The notes beneath the pieces were generated by a model that did no database searches, had not been told where the DNA came from, and saw only the letters and a list, made by a program, of their open reading frames with translations. DNA of 44,133 nt, taken from the NCBI GenBank assembly GCA_024275515.1, contig JAJRYZ010000268.1, positions 1-44,133 of the forward strand, read 5' to 3'. Both the position numbers and the translations under genes were made by a program. Of the stretch, positions 1-6,416 are shown one piece after another; position 1 is the first letter of the stretch; every line of letters begins with the position of its first letter. This stretch comes from Spirochaetota bacterium. Lineage in GTDB: Bacteria > Spirochaetota > Spirochaetia > ARS1246.

Positions 1-488
1 ACCACCTGTCAAAGAACGTGGAGGAGACCACCGTCGAGGAATGGGAGTTCATCCAGAACACCAATTTGCGCAGCACCTATCTCTGCTCAAAGTATGCGAT
101 TCCCCATCTTCGAAAGACGAATGGCACTATCATCAACATCAGCAGCATGGTGGGACTGGTCGGCCAGCCGAACGCCGGCGCCTATTCCGCGACCAAAGGC
201 GGTCAGATCGCCATGACGAAGGGCATGGCCATCGATTTTGCGCCTGACGGCATCCGTGTCAATGTGATCTGTCCGGGATGGATCCAGACCCCGCTGGTCG
301 AGGATTGGTTCGGCCAACAGGACGACCCCGAGGCGTCGCGGAAGTACATCTACGGACAACACCCGCTCGGGCGAATCGGTACCATAGAGGAGTGCGGAAC
401 CGTGGCCGCCTTCCTCGCAAGCGACGAGGCTTCCTTCATAACCGGAGCCGCGATACCCGTGGACGGCGGCGTGACCCTGGGCTACTGA
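1..488 (+). CDS. SDR-family NAD(P)-dependent oxidoreductase, 5' end missing
   Basis: This is the C-terminal ~160 residues of a short-chain dehydrogenase/reductase. The reading frame is open to the window edge and codes HLSKN before the first possible GTG at position 18, so the gene begins outside the window. The NISS serine segment, the YSATK catalytic Tyr-Lys pair and the CPGWIQTPL loop are all present. The C-terminus (GAAIPVDGG) is typical of the classical 250-residue FabG-like family. The N-terminal nucleotide-binding GxxxGxG motif would lie upstream. The substrate cannot be told from sequence; in this context a sugar or polyol dehydrogenase is plausible. The family call is firm. Confidence 0.93.
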   Translation, partial: HLSKNVEETTVEEWEFIQNTNLRSTYLCSKYAIPHLRKTNGTIINISSMVGLVGQPNAGAYSATKGGQIAMTKGMAIDFAPDGIRVNVICPGWIQTPLVEDWFGQQDDPEASRKYIYGQHPLGRIGTIEECGTVAAFLASDEASFITGAAIPVDGGVTLGY

Positions 489-675
489 GACGTGGCGGTC
501 CTCGTCGGCGGCGCTCTGTCCCGCAAACTCAGAAACTCATCCGAGGCCGGAAAATAGATCGGAACGGTGTGCCTACGAAGTGCTCGTTTTCACCGGGATT
601 ACCCTTTCAGCGCATGCTCGGACGCATCCGGCAGCGTCGTTCCGGCGCGACTCCACCTTGCATATCAACACGCAT

Positions 676-686
676 TGCATTTTGCA
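676..686. promoter_or_regulatory. Candidate operator of the sigma-54 regulator gene
   Basis: The 11-base near-palindrome TGCATTTTGCA lies about 20 bases before the regulator start codon. It differs by one base from the core of the perfect palindrome at 2122-2134 upstream of the sigma-54 promoter. That shared element suggests one protein, most simply the regulator itself, binds both places. A TATTAT hexamer that could be a -10 element follows directly (about 687-692), so binding here could repress the regulator's own gene. This is inference from sequence similarity only. Confidence 0.4.
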
Positions 687-706
687 GTATTATCGAGTCC
701 GAGACA

Positions 707-2026
707 ATGAACGACGACCGAGATCATTTGACCACGATACTCGACTGCGTCGCGGAGGGCGTTTTTACGGTTGACCGCGGCCGGAGAATTCGCTTTTTCA
801 ACAAGGCCGCCGAGAAGATTACCGGGTTCTCCGCGGAGGAGGCCGTCGGGCGACACTGCAGGGATATCTTTCGAACACCTCTCTGCGGAAACGCGTGCAC
901 GCTTCGCGAAGTGGAGCTGTCGGGAAAAAACATCACCAGCCGCGCCGTTCGGATTCTCAACCGCGAGGGCCGTTCCGTCCTCGTAAGCATCAGCGCCGCA
1001 AGTCTCTGCGACGCGGATGGAACTGTCATCGGCGGCGTTGAGACGTTTAGGGATTTGAGCGCCGAGGAAGATCTTCGAAAGCAAATAGAAAAAACCTACA
1101 CTTTTCACGACATCGTCAGCAGGCATCCCAAGATGCACGAGCTCTTTGCCATTCTGCCGGACGTCGCCGAGTCCAACGTGAGCGTGCTTATCGAGGGAGA
1201 AAGCGGAACCGGAAAGGAGCTTCTCGCACGAGCGATACACAATCTGAGCCCGAGAAAAGATCAGCCGTTCATCGCGGTCAACTGCGGGTCGCTGCCGGAC
1301 ACGCTGCTCGAGTCCGAGTTGTTCGGCTACAAAAAGGGCGCGTTCACCGACGCGACTCGCGACAAACCCGGTCGGTTCGACGCGGCCAAGGGCGGGACCC
1401 TGCTTCTGGACGAAATCGGCGATATCTCTCCGGCGCTGCAGGTGCGGCTGCTCAGAGTATTGCAGGAGAAGACCTACGAACCGCTCGGCGGCACGAGCGC
1501 GGTGACGGCGGATGTGAGGATTCTCGCCGCGACCAACCGACGTCTTGCCGATGAAGTGCGCGCCGGCAGGTTCCGTGAAGATCTCTATTATCGGTTGAAC
1601 GTTCTTCGTATAGAACTGCCCCCCTTGCGGGAGAGACGGTGCGACATCCCGCTTCTGGTCGATCACTTTCGGCGCAGGCTCAACGCGGAGACCGGCAAGA
1701 GCGTCGAAGCGGTCGACGATTCGGTCCTCGATCTCTTAATGAGACATTCTTTTCCGGGAAACGCTCGCGAATTAGAGAACCTGATGCGGCACGCCTTTGT
1801 GCTGTGTAAGGAGGCCGTCATTCAGGTCGCCCATCTTCCCGTGGATTTCATCGAGGCGGTGGGCCGGTCGGCGGACGTCCACCCGCTCTCTCTCGAGGCC
1901 CTTGAAAGAAGGGCCATTCGGGACGCGCTGCGCTCCAACGGCGGGAATCGCACGATGACCGCCAAGCAGCTCGGAATCGACCCGAGTACTCTCTATCGCA
2001 AAATGAAACGCTACGGCATATCATAG
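707..2026 (+). CDS. Sigma-54-dependent enhancer-binding regulator with cysteine-bearing PAS domain
   Basis: 439-residue one-component NtrC-type activator. Residues 1-120 form a PAS domain. It carries three spaced cysteines, C51, C60 and C64 (CRDIF...C...C), a pattern suited to redox or metal/Fe-S sensing. Residues 135-370 are the AAA+ domain: Walker A GESGTGKE (164-171), the sigma-54 contact loop GAFTDA (211-216, canonical GAFTGA), Walker B LLLDEIGD (232-239) and an R-finger region [10 protein letters not shown] Fis-type helix-turn-helix occupies 403-436. ATG 707 is chosen because it starts the PAS domain; the frame is open further upstream but that part has no domain character. The likely target is the -24/-12 promoter at 2211 driving the NifX/ATPase cluster. 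The family assignment is firm; the sensed signal is inferred. Confidence 0.93.
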   Translation: MNDDRDHLTTILDCVAEGVFTVDRGRRIRFFNKAAEKITGFSAEEAVGRHCRDIFRTPLCGNACTLREVELSGKNITSRAVRILNREGRSVLVSISAASLCDADGTVIGGVETFRDLSAEEDLRKQIEKTYTFHDIVSRHPKMHELFAILPDVAESNVSVLIEGESGTGKELLARAIHNLSPRKDQPFIAVNCGSLPDTLLESELFGYKKGAFTDATRDKPGRFDAAKGGTLLLDEIGDISPALQVRLLRVLQEKTYEPLGGTSAVTADVRILAATNRRLADEVRAGRFREDLYYRLNVLRIELPPLRERRCDIPLLVDHFRRRLNAETGKSVEAVDDSVLDLLMRHSFPGNARELENLMRHAFVLCKEAVIQVAHLPVDFIEAVGRSADVHPLSLEALERRAIRDALRSNGGNRTMTAKQLGIDPSTLYRKMKRYGIS

Positions 2027-2121
2027 CTCTCCGTTGGAACGACGGTCGCGAGTATAGACCGGCGAATCGTAATCGGATCTCCTCCTATTCGTGCGAAACG
2101 CAAGAATTCGACATAAAAACA

Positions 2122-2134
2122 GTGCATTATGCAC
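2122..2134. promoter_or_regulatory. Perfect palindrome, candidate enhancer (UAS) for the sigma-54 activator
   Basis: GTGCATTATGCAC is a perfect 13-base palindrome about 80 bp upstream of the -24 element at 2213. That is a normal distance for an enhancer-binding-protein site. Its core recurs with one change at 676-686 in front of the regulator gene. Only one copy is seen here, whereas such activators often use two. Confidence 0.5.
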
Positions 2135-2210
2135 GACTCGATTCTTCTCGTTGTCTCCCTTCGCCCCGCTAAATATCGCCGCGTTAAGGAGTTGGACACG
2201 TCGCTCACCA

Positions 2211-2227
2211 TTGGCACGATAAATGCT
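2211..2227 (+). promoter_or_regulatory. Sigma-54 (-24/-12) promoter
   Basis: TTGGCACGATAAATGCT matches the consensus TGGCACG-N4-TTGCW except for one base in the -12 box. The invariant GG (2213-2214) and GC (2225-2226) have the required 12-base offset. Transcription would begin near 2238, giving a short leader that contains an AAGAGG ribosome-binding site before ATG 2252. The promoter is in the correct orientation and only ~190 bp downstream of a sigma-54 activator gene. Confidence 0.8.
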
Positions 2228-2251
2228 ATCTCTTTGACAAGAGGCCGACCG

Positions 2252-2650
2252 ATGAACGTGGCGGTGACCGTAGAAAACGGGCGAGTCGCTCCCTGCTTTG
2301 CGGGAGTCGAGCTGTGGATAATCGGTCCACAGCAAAACCCGGCGGGGCGGCTCACGATACCGACCGCCGGACGCGAGCCGCTGTTCTGGGTCCGCGACCT
2401 TGCGCGTCACGACGTCGACACGCTGCTGTGCGCGGGTATCGACGTATTCGCGTGGGGCGCGTTTCGGGGAAACGGAATACGGGTGGTTCCCGAAGCGGTC
2501 GGTTCGGTGCAAGAAGTCCTGGATCGATGGAGGGCCGGAAGGCTCAAGGCGGCTTCGACCTGGCCGCCGGTATTGAAAGGGCGCTTGGAGTCTCGAGGAC
2601 ACCGCGCCCGAAGGCGCCGGCGCTACCGACGGCAAAGCGGAAGAATCTGA
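2252..2650 (+). CDS. NifX/NifB-type cofactor-binding protein 1
   Basis: 132-residue protein of the dinitrogenase iron-molybdenum cofactor biosynthesis superfamily (RNase H-like NifX fold). These proteins bind Fe-S or Fe-Mo cofactor precursors. Visible features are the N-terminal VAVTVENGRVAPCF strand-loop with C15, the DTLLCAGIDVFAWGA segment with C60, and the VVPEAVGSVQEVLDRW helix near the end. It has a highly basic arginine-rich tail (about residues 114-132) that is unusual for the family. ATG 2252 follows AAGAGG at good spacing, just after the sigma-54 promoter. It is the first gene of the cluster and is followed 12 bp later by a second NifX-type gene. No nitrogenase genes are nearby, so the role is probably general Fe-S or metal cofactor handling. 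Confidence 0.75.
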   Translation: MNVAVTVENGRVAPCFAGVELWIIGPQQNPAGRLTIPTAGREPLFWVRDLARHDVDTLLCAGIDVFAWGAFRGNGIRVVPEAVGSVQEVLDRWRAGRLKAASTWPPVLKGRLESRGHRARRRRRYRRQSGRI

Positions 2651-2662
2651 AGGAGACGTGGG

Positions 2663-3049
2663 ATGATAATGGCTGTGACTTCGCTGGGAGAGACCATAGA
2701 CTCGCCGGTGGACCAACGATTCGGCCGGGCCCGCTATTTTATCATCTTTGACACCGAGACCGAGGAATGGTCTCCACAGCGGAACAGCCGGAACGCGACC
2801 GCCGTACAAGGAGGCGGCATTCAAGCCGCGCACACGATCGCCGGCCGGGGGGTCGAAGCGGTCTTGACCGGGCACTGCGGTCCGAAGGCGTTTGCCGCTC
2901 TTGCAGCCGGCGGAATCAGCGTTTTTTCGGGGGTACGAGGGACGGTGAGAGAGGCGATTTCCGACTATCGGGCCGGAAGGCTTACGGAGTCCGACGTCGC
3001 CGATGCGGCTGCCGGAGACGAACAGAAGATGAATACGCATGAAGCGTAG
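2663..3049 (+). CDS. NifX/NifB-type cofactor-binding protein 2
   Basis: 128-residue NifX-fold protein. It shows family landmarks: AVTSLGETIDSPVDQRFGRA (N-terminal strand and phosphate-like loop), FIIFDTET, the GGGIQAA helix start, and TGHCGPKAF around the middle, where a cysteine-containing turn is typical. An AAGGAGA ribosome-binding site precedes ATG 2663; a second in-frame ATG two codons on is an alternative. It sits between NifX 1 and the DUF5320 gene with short gaps, in one operon. It probably carries or scaffolds Fe-S clusters with the neighbouring ATPase(s). The C-terminal 20 residues are low in similarity to the family. Confidence 0.85.
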   Translation: MIMAVTSLGETIDSPVDQRFGRARYFIIFDTETEEWSPQRNSRNATAVQGGGIQAAHTIAGRGVEAVLTGHCGPKAFAALAAGGISVFSGVRGTVREAISDYRAGRLTESDVADAAAGDEQKMNTHEA

Positions 3050-3063
3050 AGGAGGATATCGAA

Positions 3064-3405
3064 ATGCCACATGGTAATCGTACGGGTCCCCAATGGACGG
3101 GACCGATGACGGGCCGGGCCGCAGGGTACTGCGCCGGCTACGGAGTGCCGGGCTACATGAATCCGCTCGGCGGAAGAGGGCTCGGTCTCGGGCGGGGCTG
3201 TCGCTTCGGGCACGGTTTCGGCCGCGGATTCGGCCCCGGACGGGTCGGCGTCGGGGACTTCGGCTACCCGCCGGTCGGGCCCGCGGCTTCGCCTGAAACG
3301 AAGGAGCAGGAACTGGACCTGCTCGAATCGCAGGCAAAGGGATTCGAGCGGGCGCTCGACGACATTCGGAAGCGAATCTCCGAACTGAAGGCCGAGAACG
3401 AGTAG
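3064..3405 (+). CDS. DUF5320-type glycine-rich protein
   Basis: 113 residues. The N-terminus has the hallmark GNRTGP...GPMTGRAAGYC pattern of DUF5320 proteins. A Gly/Phe/Arg-rich middle (GRGLGLGRGCRFGHGFGRGFG) follows, then a C-terminal coiled coil (about 76-113) rich in E, L and K. Two cysteines are present. Such proteins habitually sit beside NifX-like proteins and Mrp-type ATPases in anaerobes, and their function is unknown. A GAGGATATCGAA segment precedes the ATG, and the gene lies 14 bp after NifX 2. Confidence 0.85.
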   Translation: MPHGNRTGPQWTGPMTGRAAGYCAGYGVPGYMNPLGGRGLGLGRGCRFGHGFGRGFGPGRVGVGDFGYPPVGPAASPETKEQELDLLESQAKGFERALDDIRKRISELKAENE

Positions 3406-3423
3406 TGCCCGGAGGCCGGACGA

Positions 3424-3449
3424 GAGAAGCGCGGGTCACCGCGCTTCTC
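3424..3449 (+). terminator. Strong hairpin between DUF5320 and ATPase genes
   Basis: A perfect 10-bp inverted repeat (GAGAAGCGCG / CGCGCTTCTC) with a 6-base loop, extendable with a small bulge, lies between the DUF5320 stop and the ATPase start. The bases after it (GTCTGTTCC) are not a clear U-tract. It may therefore be an attenuator or mRNA-processing hairpin rather than a full terminator. Confidence 0.45.
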
Positions 3450-3485
3450 GTCTGTTCCATCGCGCCCGGCGCAGACGGGGATGAA

Positions 3486-4189
3486 ATGACGATCGTTGTC
3501 GCGAGCGGAAAAGGCGGAACCGGCAAGACCACCTTCGCGGTGAACCTTGCGTACGCTCTGAGCGAACGCGGCGAACCGGTGCGGTTGCTCGATTGCGACG
3601 TGGAAGCGCCGAACGATCATCTGTTCGTCAAGCCCCATTTCACCGGAGCGCACGAAGTGACCGTCCTCAAGCCCGCATGGGACGCGACGAGGTGCACCGG
3701 ATGCGGCGAATGCGTTCAAGCCTGTCGTTTCAACGCCATGGCGAGGATGAAGGAAGCCGGCTGCTTTCGGACGGCCCGCCGGGTATCGGTTGTCCTGTTA
3801 TCGCATCGATTACCGGCGCCGACATCGTACTGATCGTGGCCGAACCGACGGTCTCCGGCGTTCACGATATGGAACGTGCGCTGGATCTTGCCTCACGCCT
3901 GGACGTTCCGACCCTCGTTCTCATCAACAAGGCCGATCTGAACACGGAACAGACTCGAAGAATCGAAAGGATCGCGGCCGAACATTCCTCGCCCGTCATC
4001 GCCCACGTGCCGTTCGACACGGCGGTGCATGACGCTCTTATGGCGGGACGAAGCGTAGTGACCGATCCGACCGGCCCGGCGGCGGAATCGTTGCGGGCTG
4101 CGTGGAAGGCGGTCGAGGTTGCACTTGTAGATATCGCAGCCCGCGGCGCAACCGGGGCTGTCAAGAAAATCAGGGTGCCGTCTGCGTAG
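3486..4189 (+). pseudogene. Broken chimera of two MinD/Mrp-type 4Fe-4S ATPase genes
   Basis: The first part (from ATG 3486) codes a P-loop ATPase: deviant Walker A GKGGTGKTT, LLDCDVEAPNDH, then the start of a ferredoxin-like cluster domain (CTGCGECVQACRFNAMAR). The frame then runs into unrelated residues and stops at 3833. From about 3765, in another frame, the end of such an ATPase continues: DGPPGIGCPVIASITGAD, VLINKADLN, ending at 4189. In these loci two ATPases normally sit in tandem. The N-terminal part here resembles the first type (LLDCDVE, CRFNA) and the DGPPGIGCPVIASITGAD part resembles the second. The simplest reading is a deletion of roughly 1 kb from the middle of gene 1 to the middle of gene 2, out of frame. 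A simple internal deletion of one gene, or an assembly error, are alternatives. Confidence 0.75.
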
Positions 4190-4246
4190 AGGCGGGCGGC
4201 TCGGATACGGGAGGCACATGTAGGAATGGGTAAGGAAAGGACGGGC

Positions 4247-4585
4247 ATGCGTATCGCTATGCCGTTGGCGGAAGGCAAGCTTTCTCCTCACTTCGGGCAC
4301 TGTGAAGAGTTTGCATTGGTGGACGTAGATCCGAATGCCGGGAAGGTGGTGAGCGAGGAGATCGTTGCGTCGCCGAAGCACGAACCCGGTCTCCTGCCGC
4401 GGTGGCTCGCGAGTCAAAGCGTAGCGATTGTCATAGCCGGCGGCATGGGGCATCGGGCTCAGCAGCTGTTTGCCGAACGCGGCATCACCGTCGTCGCGGG
4501 CGCGGCACCTGAGAAACCCGAGGTCCTGGCGCTGCGGTACATCAAAGGCGAGCCGGTCGCCGGAGAGAACGTGTGTGATCACTGA
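4247..4585 (+). CDS. NifX/NifB-type cofactor-binding protein 3
   Basis: 112-residue NifX-fold protein, the best family match of the three. It has an N-terminal MRIAMPLAEGKLSPHFGHCE segment, with the cysteine after FGH typical of the ATPase-linked subgroup. It also has the PRWLASQ helix, AGGMGHRAQQLFAERGI and a C-terminal cysteine (C110). ATG 4247 is preferred over the upstream ATG 4226 because AAGGAAAGG lies just before it and the family begins here. It follows the broken ATPase locus by 57 bp. It probably works with the ATPases in Fe-S cluster or metal cofactor binding. Confidence 0.88.
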   Translation: MRIAMPLAEGKLSPHFGHCEEFALVDVDPNAGKVVSEEIVASPKHEPGLLPRWLASQSVAIVIAGGMGHRAQQLFAERGITVVAGAAPEKPEVLALRYIKGEPVAGENVCDH

Positions 4586-4606
4586 CCGACAGGATGAAAT
4601 GCAACC

Positions 4607-4786
4607 ATGGGAAAGAGCGAAATGAGTCGAGCATAGAGAATAGTCGTAATCGGAGGGTCGGCGGCTTTTTCGATGAGCGTAGCCGGCTTGGTCGTGGCCG
4701 CTTTGACGCGGATTCCGATTGACGCTACACTCGTAGCCGGCTACCGACATGACACTTCGGTACCGTCGGACGTGTGGGCCGACTGA
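4607..4786 (+). pseudogene. Short remnant, possibly of a flavin/NAD oxidoreductase
   Basis: An ATG at 4607 opens a frame that meets a TAG at 4634-4636. After the stop the same frame reads RIVVIGGSAA and continues for about 49 codons to TGA 4784. RIVVIGGSAA looks like the dinucleotide-binding beginning of an NAD(P)/FAD oxidoreductase (CoA-disulfide reductase type). The rest does not continue that fold convincingly, so this would be a junction or decayed scrap. The call is weak. Confidence 0.3.
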
Positions 4787-4846
4787 ACTCCTGAAACTGC
4801 CGGACCTGTGGGCCGGCTGTATACGAATCGAACAGGGAGAGTAGCC

Positions 4847-5374
4847 ATGAAAGATTTCCAAAACGTAGCCGACGGTGAAAAGATACCGGCGCTCATCTGT
4901 TTCACCGACATAACCGGGTTCGCCCGGACCGCTCGAACCTCGGGAACCGACGCGGTGGTGCGGATGCTCCGGGATCTTACCGGGATGATAGCCGATCACC
5001 TCGATCCCACCCCGGGATGGATCGTTAAGTACATCGGCGACGCTTCGCTCATTGTCTTCCCCGACGAATGGGTCGATCAAGGCGTGAACGCGCTTCTGAA
5101 ACTAAAAAAAACGTGCGACGCGTATTTTACCGATCGGAGCATGCCGAACAGGATCACCTTCGCCATGCATTTCGGCGAGATCACGGTGGTAAAGCTGCCC
5201 CCTATGCAGAATATGGATATTTTGGGAGACGCGGTCAATACCACCGCGCGGCTCGAAGGAGGCACATCCAAAGGAAGATTCGTCATCTCCCCGCAGGTGT
5301 TCCGAAAGCTAAAGCCGGAGACCCGGAAGATATTTCACAAGTTTACGCCCCCCGTGGTCTACCACGCGGAGTAG
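4847..5374 (+). CDS. Single-domain class III adenylate cyclase
   Basis: 175 residues, almost entirely one cyclase homology domain that would make cAMP from ATP as a homodimer. Both metal-binding aspartates are visible (D21 in CFTDITGF, D65 in KYIGDAS). So are the adenine-selecting pair K61 and D125 (NMDILGDAVN) and the transition-state residues N131 and R135 in VNTTARLE. There is no transmembrane or sensor domain. ATG 4847 follows a GGGAGAG sequence and begins just before the domain; an in-frame ATG at 4808 is less likely. It lies downstream of the NifX cluster, but the ~260 bp gap makes co-transcription uncertain. It converges on the amidohydrolase gene. Confidence 0.9.
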   Translation: MKDFQNVADGEKIPALICFTDITGFARTARTSGTDAVVRMLRDLTGMIADHLDPTPGWIVKYIGDASLIVFPDEWVDQGVNALLKLKKTCDAYFTDRSMPNRITFAMHFGEITVVKLPPMQNMDILGDAVNTTARLEGGTSKGRFVISPQVFRKLKPETRKIFHKFTPPVVYHAE

Positions 5375-5582
5375 ACCGGCCTACCGGCGACTTCAACGCC
5401 GACACCGAGGTGGTTCTCTACTACGCGGGCGCCACCGACGCCATGGACATCCGCCGCTGCCGGCCGGATCCGCAGGCGTAGAGCGCTTCTCACCCCACCG
5501 GGCGCACGCGGGCGCGGATCATCGTCCGCCCGGCATCCTTCCCGCAATCTTCCACCTGCGTCTTAATCTCCGCGCGCCGGCG

Positions 5583-6389
5583 TCAATCAGCCTGCAGCAA
5601 CCGCTCGGCGTTGTCGCGCAGAATCATTCGCTTCTCGGTATCGGACACGTCCGCCGAGTCGATCCGCGCCCGCTGAGACGGCGCAAAGTACAGAGGGGTG
5701 TCGGTCCCGTACACGATGTGATCGGCGCCCACCTCTCCGACCGCCCATTCGATAAGCCCCGGGGTAATGCTTCGCGCGCTCGATGTGTCCGTCAGCACGT
5801 TACCGTGCCGCGAAGCCTGAATAGAACGCACCTGCAAATCAAAGGAAGTTGCGGCCGCTCCGCCGTATCCGAGGTGCCCCAAGATCAGCGTCACGTTCGG
5901 AAAATCGTCGGCGAACGCGACGTAATCCTCCGGCAGGCTGTTCGATTCGCCGCTATGCGTCAGCACGACCGCCGAAAACCGTGCGGCGAACTCGAACAGC
6001 GCCCGCCCGCATTCGACGATGGGATAACGGTGCTCTTCCGGGTGGATCTTTATTCCGATGCATTTCGGCGCCTTGAGCATCCGCTCGGCTTGATCAAACG
6101 TTTCAGGTTGAAGCGGATTAACGATGACCCACTGCAGCAGGCCGTCCGTTTCGTGAACGACACGATGCGCATCTTCGTTGCCGGCGACGGGGTCGGCGGC
6201 GCCGCGCGGGAGGAGTCCCTGCAACGGGGAGACCACCGTCCAGGCGGTATTTGCGCGAGACGCTCTTTCGACTACCGTCTTCGGTCCACCGCTCATAAAG
6301 CGCTGCTGCAGCTTCGAAACGTCGGGCTTCCGGTATCGGCCGTAGTGGCCGTGCAGGTCGATCGCGGACAACGATGTGATCGAGTCCAT
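5583..6389 (-). CDS. Amidohydrolase-2 family metal-dependent hydrolase
   Basis: 268-residue TIM-barrel hydrolase. Metal ligands are all in place: H13 and H15 in DLHGH, a histidine in LTHSGE, one in ILGHLG and the aspartate in YGTDTP. The length is typical for the family, which includes decarboxylases and lactonases of sugar or aromatic acids. ATG 6389 follows a GGGGGTGAG ribosome-binding site. It is the last gene of the minus-strand operon that includes the GH127-like enzyme and the broken sulfatase, so a sugar lactone or acid substrate is a fair guess. Confidence 0.88.
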   Translation of the reverse strand: MDSITSLSAIDLHGHYGRYRKPDVSKLQQRFMSGGPKTVVERASRANTAWTVVSPLQGLLPRGAADPVAGNEDAHRVVHETDGLLQWVIVNPLQPETFDQAERMLKAPKCIGIKIHPEEHRYPIVECGRALFEFAARFSAVVLTHSGESNSLPEDYVAFADDFPNVTLILGHLGYGGAAATSFDLQVRSIQASRHGNVLTDTSSARSITPGLIEWAVGEVGADHIVYGTDTPLYFAPSQRARIDSADVSDTEKRMILRDNAERLLQAD

Positions 6390-6416
6390 CTCACCCCCTT
6401 GTATCTCGATTCGACC

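Noticed and set aside
2252-4585. Nitrogenase or nif regulon
   Set aside because: NifX-type proteins alone do not show nitrogen fixation. No nifHDK, nifB radical-SAM or nifEN sequence is present.
4634-4636. TAG read as pyrrolysine
   Set aside because: Tempting because corrinoid-methyltransferase relatives occur in the window. The ORF is tiny, unrelated to MttB/MtbB-type enzymes, and no pyl genes are visible.
6093-6130. Open plus-strand frames through 5700-6760 and 7340-8370
   Set aside because: They lie opposite the amidohydrolase, GH127-like and sulfatase genes, have Arg-rich composition and no family character. They are shadow frames of GC-rich coding DNA.
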